DNA of 36,972 nt from Acholeplasmatales bacterium (GTDB lineage: Bacteria; Bacillota_I; Bacilli_A; Acholeplasmatales; Acholeplasmataceae). A model generated the notes under the pieces. It made no database searches. It was not told the origin of the DNA and was given only the letters and a program-made list of their open reading frames with translations. The stretch lies in contig JAITXV010000028.1 of assembly GCA_031284605.1 (NCBI GenBank), forward strand, positions 1 through 36,972, in the 5' to 3' direction. Position 1 is the first letter of the stretch. Each line of letters starts with the position of its first letter. Shown here one piece after another: positions 7,755 through 15,667 of the stretch. The position numbers and the translations under genes were made by a program.

Positions 7755-7774
7755 TTAAGTGGAGTGAGTAAAAA

Positions 7775-8578
7775 ATGTATATTGAAGTGAAAAATTTATA
7801 TTATAAATATAATAACACCTATGTATTGAAGAATATAAATTTTTCTATTGAGAAAGGTTCTTGGATTAGCATAATTGGGCATAATGGCAGTGGGAAAAGC
7901 ACTTTAGCTAAGCTTTTGGTTGGACTTTTGGATATTAAAAAAGGTGAGTGTTATATAAATGACATACAAATATGTGATAAAAATATCCAAGAGATAAGAA
8001 AACAAATAGGTATTGTTTTTCAAAATCCTGATAATCAGTTTGTAGGTTCTACAGTAATGCACGATATTGCATTTACCCTAGAAAATTCAAACACACCTAG
8101 AGAAGAAATGCTAAAACAAATAGACTTAATTTCTAAAGAACTAGGTATTTCGCATTTATTATCAAAAGAACCTCACAATCTTAGCGGAGGAGAAAAACAA
8201 AAAGTAGCAATAGCATCAAGTTTAGTTGCTAAACAAGATATTATTATTTTTGATGAAGCCACATCAATGCTTGATCCGCGAGGCGTATTAGAAATATCTG
8301 ATTTAATTAAAAAATTAAATAAAGAAAGTAAGAAAACAATTATAACTATTACTCATGATTTAGAATTCGCAAAAGCTTGTGACAAGGTTATTGTGCTTAA
8401 CAATGGAGAGATAGTTGCTTTTGATACCCCGCAAGCAGTATTTTCTTCCGTAGATCTTCTAAAAAACAATAACTTAGAAATGCCTTATTCATTAGCGTTA
8501 TATAACAAAGTAAAAGAAAACAATTCTCAAAACGAGAAACTATTAGGAGCATTATGGGAATATTTTTTAAAAATGTAA
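7775..8578 (+). CDS. ecfA1: ECF transporter ATPase A1
   Basis: EcfA1 is one of two cytoplasmic ATPases powering the energy-coupling-factor transporter, which imports vitamins and trace metals through exchangeable S subunits. The 267-residue protein shows Walker A GHNGSGKST, the Q-loop FQNPDNQFVGSTV typical of EcfA, signature LSGGEKQ, Walker B IIIFDEATSMLDP and the switch His in TITHD. It overlaps the following ecfA2 by 25 bases. In Bacillus this gene follows rplQ directly. No S component is encoded in the window, as expected for a shared module. Confidence 0.94.
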   Translation: MYIEVKNLYYKYNNTYVLKNINFSIEKGSWISIIGHNGSGKSTLAKLLVGLLDIKKGECYINDIQICDKNIQEIRKQIGIVFQNPDNQFVGSTVMHDIAFTLENSNTPREEMLKQIDLISKELGISHLLSKEPHNLSGGEKQKVAIASSLVAKQDIIIFDEATSMLDPRGVLEISDLIKKLNKESKKTIITITHDLEFAKACDKVIVLNNGEIVAFDTPQAVFSSVDLLKNNNLEMPYSLALYNKVKENNSQNEKLLGALWEYFLKM

Positions 8579-9399
8579 ATTATTCATATAAAGTAGTCAA
8601 AACTTCGTATAGTGCTTTAAGTGATATAAACTTACAAATCGAACAAAAAGGTGAATTTATAGCCATTTGTGGGCACACAGGAAGCGGAAAAAGTACACTA
8701 GTCCAACATATTAATGGACTTATTTTTCCTACTTCTGGAAGTGTTACTGTAGATAACATAAAATTACCGCTAAAGAGGGGTAAAAAAATACTACCACTAA
8801 GAAAAAAAGTTGGTCTTGCATTTCAATTTCCGGAATATCAATTATTTGCAGAAACTGTATATAAAGATATTATTTTCGGGCCTAAGAACTTCAAGATGAC
8901 TGAAGAGGAAATAAAACAAAACGTAAAATATATAGCATCAAAATTAGGTATAAAAGATATTCTTGAGCGTTTTCCACTAGAACTTTCAGGTGGACAAATG
9001 AGAAAAGTAGCGCTAGCTGGTGTACTTGCAAGTAATCCTGATTATATTGTGTTAGATGAACCAACAAGAGGATTAGATCCAAGAGCTAGAGAAGAAATAA
9101 TGAATTTTTTTAGTGAATTAAATGATAAATTTAATAAAACAATTATTATGATAACTCACGATATGGATGTTGTAAGCCAATATGCAAAAAGAGTTATAGT
9201 GCTAAAAGAGGGTAAAATTGTTTTCGATGATATAAAAGAAAACCTATTTGTACATCCTGATTTTAATAATTTTAATCTAGATATCCCTTCTTCAATAAAA
9301 ATTCTTAAATATTTAGCGAGTAAAGACCTAATAAATTACAAACCCTTATATAAGTTTGAAGAAATTGTTTCTTTTTTAAGCGGAGATAAAAATGAATAA
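8554..9399 (+). CDS. ecfA2: ECF transporter ATPase A2
   Basis: This is the second ATPase of the ECF heterodimer, 281 residues. Walker A is GHTGSGKST, the Q-loop FQFPEYQLFAETV (the FPE form typical of EcfA2), signature LSGGQMRK, Walker B YIVLDEPTRGLDP and switch MITHD. The C-terminal extension of about 70 residues is the part that contributes to ATPase dimer contacts in the family. The ATG lies inside the end of ecfA1 with TAGGAG upstream, and the gene overlaps ecfT by eight bases. Confidence 0.94.
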   Translation: MGIFFKNVNYSYKVVKTSYSALSDINLQIEQKGEFIAICGHTGSGKSTLVQHINGLIFPTSGSVTVDNIKLPLKRGKKILPLRKKVGLAFQFPEYQLFAETVYKDIIFGPKNFKMTEEEIKQNVKYIASKLGIKDILERFPLELSGGQMRKVALAGVLASNPDYIVLDEPTRGLDPRAREEIMNFFSELNDKFNKTIIMITHDMDVVSQYAKRVIVLKEGKIVFDDIKENLFVHPDFNNFNLDIPSSIKILKYLASKDLINYKPLYKFEEIVSFLSGDKNE

Positions 9400-10375
9400 T
9401 ATAGTTTTTGGTCAATATATTAATACAAATTCATGGTTGCACAAAGTAGACCCAAGAATTAAAATAATTTTTATTATTTTAATGATTATTTCTGTTTTTT
9501 TAATACCTATCTCTATAAACTTACAGAATATTATTTTATTAGCATCTTTCTTTGTAATAGCCTTTGTATGTGTTATTACCGCTAAAATCCCATTACTAAA
9601 TATGCTTAAAAGCATGAGAAGCTTAATATTTCTTATGGTATTTACAAGCATTATTCAAATTCTCTCAATTAAAACAGGTACTGTTTTAACTTCTCCTACA
9701 TTTAATTTGTCCTACTTTTCAATAATAATCACAGTTTCATTGCTAGCTTTATTTTTCATATTTAGTAAATATCTGCGTAATAAATCACTCTTTTTCTATT
9801 TGATAATTATTATATTTTTTGTACTTCAGTATTTTTTTAATTACTTAAACATAACTTCCTACACTATCACAATATATAGTGATTCTGTAATTAGGTCATT
9901 ATTTATAGTCGCTAGAGTTTTCATTGTAATAATTTTTTCAAGTTTACTATCTTACACCACTATGATGACTGATTTAAATTACGGAATATCAAGTTTGTTA
10001 TACCCACTTTCTAAAATTAAAATAAAAACAGAAAGTTTTTCAATGATGCTTTCACTAGTTTTTAGATTCATACCAACTCTTTTAGAAGAGACTATAAAAA
10101 TTCTAAAAGCACAAGCATCAAGAGGTGGCGATTTTTCAGAGGCTAATATATTTAAGAAAGTGAAACTCATAATTTCCTTATTAATTCCAATGTTTGTTAT
10201 TAGTATAAAAAAAGCAGAAGATACAGCAGATGCAATGCTTGTTAGAGGTTATATTATAGGAAATAAAAGAAGCAGAATAGATATTAATAAAATCAAGGCT
10301 ACAGATATAGTAGTACTAGTTTCATGCATCTTGATTTTTGCTTTTACACTAGTATGCAGGATATTATTTTTATGA
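9392..10375 (+). CDS. ecfT: ECF transporter transmembrane subunit T
   Basis: EcfT is the membrane scaffold that transmits ATPase movement to the S component. The 327-residue protein begins with the family element YINTNSWLHKVDPRIK, has about six to eight hydrophobic helices, and ends with two coupling helices carrying the Ala-Arg-Gly-type motifs, here ASRGGDF and LVRGYI. The length exceeds the usual 260-270 residues because of extra hydrophobic segments around residues 95-155 (SLLALFFIFSKYL and FFYLIIIIFFVLQYFF). Its TGA stop overlaps the truA start as ATGA. Confidence 0.9.
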   Translation: MNNIVFGQYINTNSWLHKVDPRIKIIFIILMIISVFLIPISINLQNIILLASFFVIAFVCVITAKIPLLNMLKSMRSLIFLMVFTSIIQILSIKTGTVLTSPTFNLSYFSIIITVSLLALFFIFSKYLRNKSLFFYLIIIIFFVLQYFFNYLNITSYTITIYSDSVIRSLFIVARVFIVIIFSSLLSYTTMMTDLNYGISSLLYPLSKIKIKTESFSMMLSLVFRFIPTLLEETIKILKAQASRGGDFSEANIFKKVKLIISLLIPMFVISIKKAEDTADAMLVRGYIIGNKRSRIDINKIKATDIVVLVSCILIFAFTLVCRILFL

Positions 10376-11103
10376 GATATTTAGCATACGTTATGTACGA
10401 TGGATACAATTATGAAGGCTTTCAATATCAAAATGAAGAAACTGCTACAATTGAAAAATCGCTAAAAGAAGCTTTTTTAATATTAACAAAACAAAATATA
10501 AAAATATATCCAAGCGGTAGAACAGATAGTAAGGTACATGCTAAAGCACAAACTTTTCATTTTGATTTTAATAATATAACGAATCTTGATACTTTTAAAG
10601 AGGGTCTTAATAGAATACTTCCTCTAGATATAAGAATTACAAAAATATTAAAAGTTAACGATACTTTCCATGCTCGCCACTGTGCTAAAATGAAAGAATA
10701 TCGTTATTATATTTCCAAAAAAGAACCAACACCATTTAATAATCGTTACTGTGCATATGTTGGAGATTTAAATGTATCTGTAATGCAAAAAAGCATTAGT
10801 TTGTTTGAGGGTTTGCATGACTTTAAAGCTTTTTCTGTTACATTTAAAAATTCAAAACCAACCACAAAAATCATATATAGTGCTAAAATAAAAGAGACAA
10901 GAGATAAAATTGTAATTATTTTTATCGGGAATAGTTTCTTGCGTTATATGGTTAGAAGAATGGTAGGATTATTAATAGAAATTGGAAAACTAAAAAAAGA
11001 TTCCACTATTATTAATGAAATGTTCCAAAACAAGGAAAATACTATAATCTATAAAACAGCTATTCCTATGGGACTATTTTTACATAAAGTTTATTACAAA
11101 TAA
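10372..11103 (+). CDS. truA: tRNA pseudouridine(38-40) synthase
   Basis: TruA converts uridines 38-40 in the tRNA anticodon stem to pseudouridine. The 243-residue protein begins MRYLAYVMYDGYNYEGFQYQ, equivalent to the family start with YDGT.F.GWQ. The catalytic Asp is D52 in SGRTDSKVHA (usual form GRTDAGVHA), and RYMVRRMVG is the conserved C-terminal element. An earlier in-frame ATG at 10354 would add six residues; the ATGA overlap with ecfT supports 10372. ecf-truA linkage is standard in Bacillota, but rplM-rpsI do not follow here. Confidence 0.93.
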   Translation: MRYLAYVMYDGYNYEGFQYQNEETATIEKSLKEAFLILTKQNIKIYPSGRTDSKVHAKAQTFHFDFNNITNLDTFKEGLNRILPLDIRITKILKVNDTFHARHCAKMKEYRYYISKKEPTPFNNRYCAYVGDLNVSVMQKSISLFEGLHDFKAFSVTFKNSKPTTKIIYSAKIKETRDKIVIIFIGNSFLRYMVRRMVGLLIEIGKLKKDSTIINEMFQNKENTIIYKTAIPMGLFLHKVYYK

Positions 11104-11116
11104 GGAGATTAGAGGA

Positions 11117-11722
11117 ATGTTTATTACATTTGAAGGCGGAGAAGGAAGCGGAAAAACTACAATTATTAACAATCTACACCAATTTTTATTGTCTCTAGGG
11201 CGTGAAGTTGTTTTAACGAGGGAACCAGGAGGAACTAGAATTTCTGAAGAAATTAGAAATATTATTCTTAATCCCGAAAATACCGACATTACTAGTGCTA
11301 CAGAAAGCATTCTTTATGCTGCTAGCAGAGCTCAGCATATTGAATTAGTTATTAAACCAGCACTTGATGCCCTAAAAATAGTGATTTGCGATAGGTTTTT
11401 AGATTCATCATATGCCTATCAAGCTTACGCTAGAAAACTAGGAATGGCATTTGTTAAAAAGGTGAACACTTATGCATTACCTTATGTTCCATCCCTAACC
11501 TTTTATATAGATTTGACTCCCCAAATAGGTTTAGGAAGAATTCAAAACCGCAGTAAAAGAGACAGACTAGATGTTGAAAAAATAGATTTTCATAATGAAG
11601 TTAGGAAAGGATATTTGAAATTAGCTAAAAAATTCAAGAAGAGGTATGTAGTAATCGATGGTACAAAATCTATTGAAGAGATAACCTCGTTAGTAATCTC
11701 AAAAATCAAAGAAAAATTATGA
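11117..11722 (+). CDS. tmk: Thymidylate kinase
   Basis: The enzyme phosphorylates dTMP to dTDP for DNA synthesis. The 201-residue protein has P-loop GGEGSGKTT (7-15), the TREPGGT motif that binds dTMP, and DRFLDSSYAYQ. AAGGAG lies upstream of the ATG. The stop overlaps holB as ATGA. tmk opens the tmk-holB-ricT-trmN6-rsmI cluster known from Bacillus, with yaaQ/yaaR missing between tmk and holB. Confidence 0.95.
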   Translation: MFITFEGGEGSGKTTIINNLHQFLLSLGREVVLTREPGGTRISEEIRNIILNPENTDITSATESILYAASRAQHIELVIKPALDALKIVICDRFLDSSYAYQAYARKLGMAFVKKVNTYALPYVPSLTFYIDLTPQIGLGRIQNRSKRDRLDVEKIDFHNEVRKGYLKLAKKFKKRYVVIDGTKSIEEITSLVISKIKEKL

Positions 11723-12684
11723 GTATTCAAATAGATATTTTTAAAAACATAATAAAAAATAATAAATTAGTTCATTTATATTTAGTATGTGGGGTAGAGG
11801 GAAGTCAAAAAGAAGAATTAGTCACCCAAATAGCTGCCTTGATCTTAGACCCTACGAATAAGAACAACAAAGAAATAATAGAACAGATAAATGATAATTC
11901 TAACCCTAATGTATTTATTATTAACCCGTCTTCTTCAGTAATAAAAAAAGAACAAATTAGCGTATTACAAGAAGAATTTTCAAAAACTTCTTTTTATGAT
12001 CAACCACGTATTTATATAATCAATGACGTTGACTTACTAAATGCTAAAAGTGCAAATATGTTACTTAAGTTTTTAGAAGAACCGACTAATAAATCAACAT
12101 TTGGTTTTCTCCTTACCCAAAATAAAGAAAGAGTTTTACCGACTATAATTTCTAGAAGCCAAATTATTAATGTCCCTGCTCCAACATCTACGCAAATTTC
12201 TGATTTATTAATTTCTAAATACAATACACCCATATCTACTTCTAAAATTGTTAGCATAATAAGTAAAAGTGTTGAGCAAATAAAAGAAATAATAGTTTCT
12301 GAAGATTTTTTATCTTTAGTTAATTACTTTGAAACTTTTATTACTGCTTTTAGAAATAATAAAAACTATTTAGTCGATATACCACCATTTTTTGATTTTT
12401 TCTCATACTCTACTAATGATTCCCTAAAAAAGAATTATTCTAACTTTTTAGACCTTATTCTAATATTTCTATTGGATGTTGTAAAATATAAAAACAACTT
12501 AGTAGTGTATTTTGACAATTATAGTGACATTATTGAACAGATTTCAACTAAAATTCAGATAAATAGCGTAAATGAATTAATAAATTTGATAAATTTAGAA
12601 AAAGAATATATAATATATAATATAAATATTAATTTACAAGTTTTTAATTTCTTGGTTAAATTTATGGATATGGAGATAAAATAA
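11719..12684 (+). CDS. holB: DNA polymerase III delta-prime subunit
   Basis: Delta-prime is part of the clamp loader that places the sliding clamp on DNA. The 321-residue AAA+ protein has a degenerate P-loop (GVEGSQKEEL), expected because delta-prime does not hydrolyse ATP. It shows SANMLLKFLEEP, TFGFLLTQN and a family-like SRS (usual SRC) in TIISRSQ. The zinc-binding cysteine cluster found in many homologs is absent: the N-terminal region has only one Cys. It lies between tmk and ricT, which confirms the call. The C-terminal half is poorly conserved and rich in Asn, Ile and Lys. Confidence 0.88.
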   Translation: MSIQIDIFKNIIKNNKLVHLYLVCGVEGSQKEELVTQIAALILDPTNKNNKEIIEQINDNSNPNVFIINPSSSVIKKEQISVLQEEFSKTSFYDQPRIYIINDVDLLNAKSANMLLKFLEEPTNKSTFGFLLTQNKERVLPTIISRSQIINVPAPTSTQISDLLISKYNTPISTSKIVSIISKSVEQIKEIIVSEDFLSLVNYFETFITAFRNNKNYLVDIPPFFDFFSYSTNDSLKKNYSNFLDLILIFLLDVVKYKNNLVVYFDNYSDIIEQISTKIQINSVNELINLINLEKEYIIYNININLQVFNFLVKFMDMEIK

Positions 12685-13466
12685 TGCAATTAGTTTTAGT
12701 ACAATTAAAAGAAGTAGGAAAAAAACAGTACTTCTTACCTATGAAAAATATAACTTTAGTACCAAATGAAAAGGTAGTCGTTGAAACCCCAAAAGGTATT
12801 GAATTAGCTTATGTTGTGAATAACGTAGATCTTGAAATAGACGCTACAGAACTTAAAACTATTATTAGAGTAGCTACAACAGATGATTTAAATGTATACG
12901 ATTATAATAAAACTTTAAACGATGAAGTAGTAACTACAATAAAGGAATTAGTTAAAAAGCATAAATTAGTCATGAAAATTTTAAGTTCTGAATACACTTT
13001 AGATAGAAAGAAATTACTTATATACTTTGAAAGTGACAATAGAATTGACTTTAGAGAACTCGTAAAAGATATTTCCGAAATATATCACACCAGAATTGAA
13101 CTTCGTCAAATAGGTTCACGTGACGCTACTAAACAGCTAGGCGGAGTTGGTCCATGTGGTTATCCTACTTGTTGTTCTACATTTTTAGGAGATTTCGAAG
13201 TAGTTGGAATTAAAAATGCTAAAAATCAAGATCTAGCTTTGAATACTACTAAATTAAGTGGATTGTGTGACAAGTTACTATGCTGTTTAAAGTATGAAGA
13301 TTCACTTTATGTAGAATTTAAAAAGAATCTTCCTAGAGTAGGATCTGTAATAGAAACCCCAAAAGGCAAAGCCACAGTTGTTGATATAAATATATTAGCT
13401 AGAAGCGCTAAAGTAAGATACGATGATGAAAGTTTTGGATACATTGAGTTTCATGACAAAGATTAA
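12684..13466 (+). CDS. ricT: RicT (YaaT), PSP1-domain regulatory iron-sulfur complex subunit
   Basis: In Bacillus, RicT acts with RicA and RicF in a complex carrying Fe-S clusters that aids RNase Y-dependent mRNA processing and phosphorelay signalling. The 260-residue protein has the PSP1 core with six cysteines: C158, C163 and C164 (GVGPCGYPTCC) and C195, C200 and C201 (LSGLCDKLLCC). The conserved NQDLALNTTKLSGLC is present. It starts on the last base of the holB TAA (TAATG) and is followed the same way by the methyltransferase. No RicA or RicF gene is in the window. Use in sporulation should not be assumed for this organism. Confidence 0.93.
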   Translation: MQLVLVQLKEVGKKQYFLPMKNITLVPNEKVVVETPKGIELAYVVNNVDLEIDATELKTIIRVATTDDLNVYDYNKTLNDEVVTTIKELVKKHKLVMKILSSEYTLDRKKLLIYFESDNRIDFRELVKDISEIYHTRIELRQIGSRDATKQLGGVGPCGYPTCCSTFLGDFEVVGIKNAKNQDLALNTTKLSGLCDKLLCCLKYEDSLYVEFKKNLPRVGSVIETPKGKATVVDINILARSAKVRYDDESFGYIEFHDKD

Positions 13467-14182
13467 TGAAAAGAGAATTAATCAATTCAAAATTCATATA
13501 TGAGTATAGCCATGGTCAAGAATTTAACATTGATACCATAATTCTTGCTTCTTTTATTAATTTAAAAAACAAAGATAAAAAAATTTTAGACATTGGATGC
13601 GGTGCAGGCGCACTCCTTCTTTATATCGCTTCATACCCAAATATTGAAATAACTGGAATAGAAATTCAAGAATCTAGATGCATTCAAGCTTTAAATAATA
13701 TCAAAATCAATAATTTGGAAAATAAAATAAAAATTATAAACGAAGATATAAAAAAACTTGATATAACTTCTAAATTTGATTATATAGTTTCAAATCCTCC
13801 GTTTTTTTTAGTTAACAATAGAAACAAAGAAATAACAGAAAGAAAAATAGCTAGAGAAGAATTATTTCTTACTTTAGAAGAACTACTATACTGTACAAGC
13901 GTTCATTTAAATAATAAAGGAACATTTGTATTTATATACCCAGTAACTAGATTAAATGAAGTTTTTGTTCTATTAAATAAATACAAACTAACTCCCAAAA
14001 CTATAAGATTTATTTATCCTAATATATCTTCTTCCCCTAATAGAATTTTAATTGAAAGTATCAAAGATGCTAAAAATGAACTTAAAGTTTTACCGCCTCT
14101 AATATTATATAAAGATAATCAAGATATAAGTGATGAGTTAGTTAAAATATATGGTTCTAACATAAAGGAGTTAAATAAATGA
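13466..14182 (+). CDS. TrmN6-like tRNA1(Val) (adenine37-N6)-methyltransferase
   Basis: The 238-residue protein is a class I SAM-dependent methyltransferase. Motif I is ILDIGCGAGAL (40-50), a Glu motif II follows (ITGIEIQE), and the catalytic NPPFF is at 110-114, the N6-adenine methylation signature. YabB in Bacillus occupies the same place between ricT/yabA and rsmI, and its family modifies A37 of tRNA1(Val). HGQEFNIDTIILASF near the N terminus matches the family's substrate-side motif (usually ...FSIDSVLLANF). Start and stop overlap both neighbours by one and four bases. Confidence 0.88.
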   Translation: MKRELINSKFIYEYSHGQEFNIDTIILASFINLKNKDKKILDIGCGAGALLLYIASYPNIEITGIEIQESRCIQALNNIKINNLENKIKIINEDIKKLDITSKFDYIVSNPPFFLVNNRNKEITERKIAREELFLTLEELLYCTSVHLNNKGTFVFIYPVTRLNEVFVLLNKYKLTPKTIRFIYPNISSSPNRILIESIKDAKNELKVLPPLILYKDNQDISDELVKIYGSNIKELNK

Positions 14183-15021
14183 TAGTTCAAAATAGTTTTC
14201 AAAACAACAATAAAAATTTATATATAGTTTCTACTCCAATTGGTAATTTAAGTGATATTACTTTTAGAGCTGTTGAAATACTCAACAGTTCTGATATTAT
14301 TTTAGCAGAAGATACAAGAAATTCAAAAATACTTTTAGATAAATATAATATAAAAACAAAAATGTCTAGTTATCATGACTTTAATAAAGACAACACAGAT
14401 AATTTAGATCTTATATTTTCTAAATTTGACAATGTAGCACTAATAAGCGACGCAGGAACCCCCTTAATTAACGATCCTGGGTATGAAATAGTAAATTACG
14501 CATATGCTAATAAAATAAATGTTGTCTCAATTCCTGGAGTAACAAGCATAATTAGTGCACTTACAGTAAGCGCACTTCCAACTGATCAATTCATATTTTT
14601 AGGTTTTGTAAATAGAAACAAGAATAAATTTATAGAAACACTAACTAAATATGAAAAATTAGAATCCACACTTATATTTTTAGAATCTCCGCTTAGAATA
14701 AAAGAAACTTTGTTAGTTATAGATTCACTATTTAAAACCAAAGAAATAGTTTTAGCTAGAGAGTTAACAAAAAAATTTGAAACTATATATAAAGGAACCG
14801 CTTCCGAACTATTAGAATTAAATATACTAGAAAAAGGCGAATATGTACTTTTAATATCTGGAAGTAAAGAAGATAAAGGATTAGAAGCAAACGTAGAAGA
14901 ATTATACAAATACTACTTAGTAAAAGGATTTTCTTCAAAAGAAGCAATTAAAAATGTCTCAAAAGACACCTTAATTTCTAAAAATATACTATACAACCAA
15001 CTAAAAGTAAAAAACAATTAA
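14179..15021 (+). CDS. rsmI: 16S rRNA (cytidine1402-2'-O)-methyltransferase
   Basis: RsmI adds the 2'-O-methyl group to C1402 of 16S rRNA in the P site. The 280-residue protein belongs to the tetrapyrrole methylase fold: LYIVSTPIGNLSDITFRA, ILAEDTRNSKILLDKY, the SAM-binding ALISDAGTPLINDPGYE, and IPGVTSIISAL are all present. A GAAATAVLxRELTKKFE-like element reads LARELTKKFETIYKG. It is the last gene of the ecf-rsmI run and overlaps the previous one as ATGA. A short nonconserved tail follows residue 240. Confidence 0.95.
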   Translation: MIVQNSFQNNNKNLYIVSTPIGNLSDITFRAVEILNSSDIILAEDTRNSKILLDKYNIKTKMSSYHDFNKDNTDNLDLIFSKFDNVALISDAGTPLINDPGYEIVNYAYANKINVVSIPGVTSIISALTVSALPTDQFIFLGFVNRNKNKFIETLTKYEKLESTLIFLESPLRIKETLLVIDSLFKTKEIVLARELTKKFETIYKGTASELLELNILEKGEYVLLISGSKEDKGLEANVEELYKYYLVKGFSSKEAIKNVSKDTLISKNILYNQLKVKNN

Positions 15022-15031
15022 AAAAATACTC

Positions 15032-15060
15032 TTGATTTTATTTCAATATCTTGATATAAT
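15032..15060 (+). promoter_or_regulatory. Near-consensus extended -10 promoter of spx
   Basis: TTGATT (15032-15037), a 17-base spacer and a perfect TATAAT (15055-15060) preceded by TGA form an extended -10 sigma-A promoter. It is one of the best promoters in the window and lies 35 bases before the spx ATG, which has AAGGAG. Confidence 0.75.
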
Positions 15061-15094
15061 ATAAGAGATAGATAATTCTATTAAGGAGCTAAAG

Positions 15095-15589
15095 ATGTTA
15101 ACAATATATACAACCCCAAGCTGTTCTAGTTGTAGAAAAGCAAAAAAATGGTTAGAAGACTATAACATAGCCTACAGTGAAAAAAATTTATTTACCACAA
15201 AAATTACAGAGGAAGATATTGTAACTATGCTTAGTAATTCTACTTCTGGTTATGATGAAATTATTTCAACTAGATCTAAAATATTTAAAGAAAAAAATAT
15301 TGATCTAACTAATATTTCACTTCCTCAATTAAAATTGCTTATTTTAGAAAATCCAAGTATTTTGAAAAGACCAATATTAGTAGAAAATGAAAAAATACAA
15401 GTTGGATATAACGCCGAAGAAATAAGAATTTTCATTCCTGATGCAATGAGGAAAGTTTTAGTCAATTCTATGTCTAGTGAATCTTTTAACGATAGATTGC
15501 CAGTTAAACCAACTAGAAAAAGAAAAACTAAATGTGACAAATTAATTCTTCCCGAAGATAATTCACCAGACGATTCAGATGAAGATTAA
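15095..15589 (+). CDS. spx: Spx/ArsC-family transcriptional regulator
   Basis: Spx binds the RNA polymerase alpha C-terminal domain and redirects transcription under disulfide stress. The 164-residue protein begins MLTIYTTPSCSSCRKAKKWL, with the redox switch C10-x2-C13. RPILVEN and the family element VGYNAEEIRIFIP are present. It is longer than Bacillus Spx (131 residues) through a tail with a basic stretch (PTRKRKTKCDK) and an acidic end (PEDNSPDDSDED). The tail adds one Cys. In Bacillus, Spx is degraded by ClpXP through its C terminus, so a different tail may alter its turnover. Spx regulons include trxA and trxB, both in this window. Confidence 0.86.
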   Translation: MLTIYTTPSCSSCRKAKKWLEDYNIAYSEKNLFTTKITEEDIVTMLSNSTSGYDEIISTRSKIFKEKNIDLTNISLPQLKLLILENPSILKRPILVENEKIQVGYNAEEIRIFIPDAMRKVLVNSMSSESFNDRLPVKPTRKRKTKCDKLILPEDNSPDDSDED

Positions 15590-15667
15590 AATGCAGTTAA
15601 ATATCAATTTTAAACACCTTAAAAATGTTTTTTTTATTCACTTTGTAATATTACCTAAAATCCAACT

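Noticed and set aside
10519-10545. Altered TruA catalytic motif (GRTDSKVHA) as a sign of inactivity
   Set aside because: The catalytic Asp and flanking Arg and Thr are kept, and small changes after it are tolerated in the family.
15601-15640. Terminator after spx
   Set aside because: The only hairpin is a five-base AAACA/TGTTT stem with a large loop; the T-run alone is not enough.
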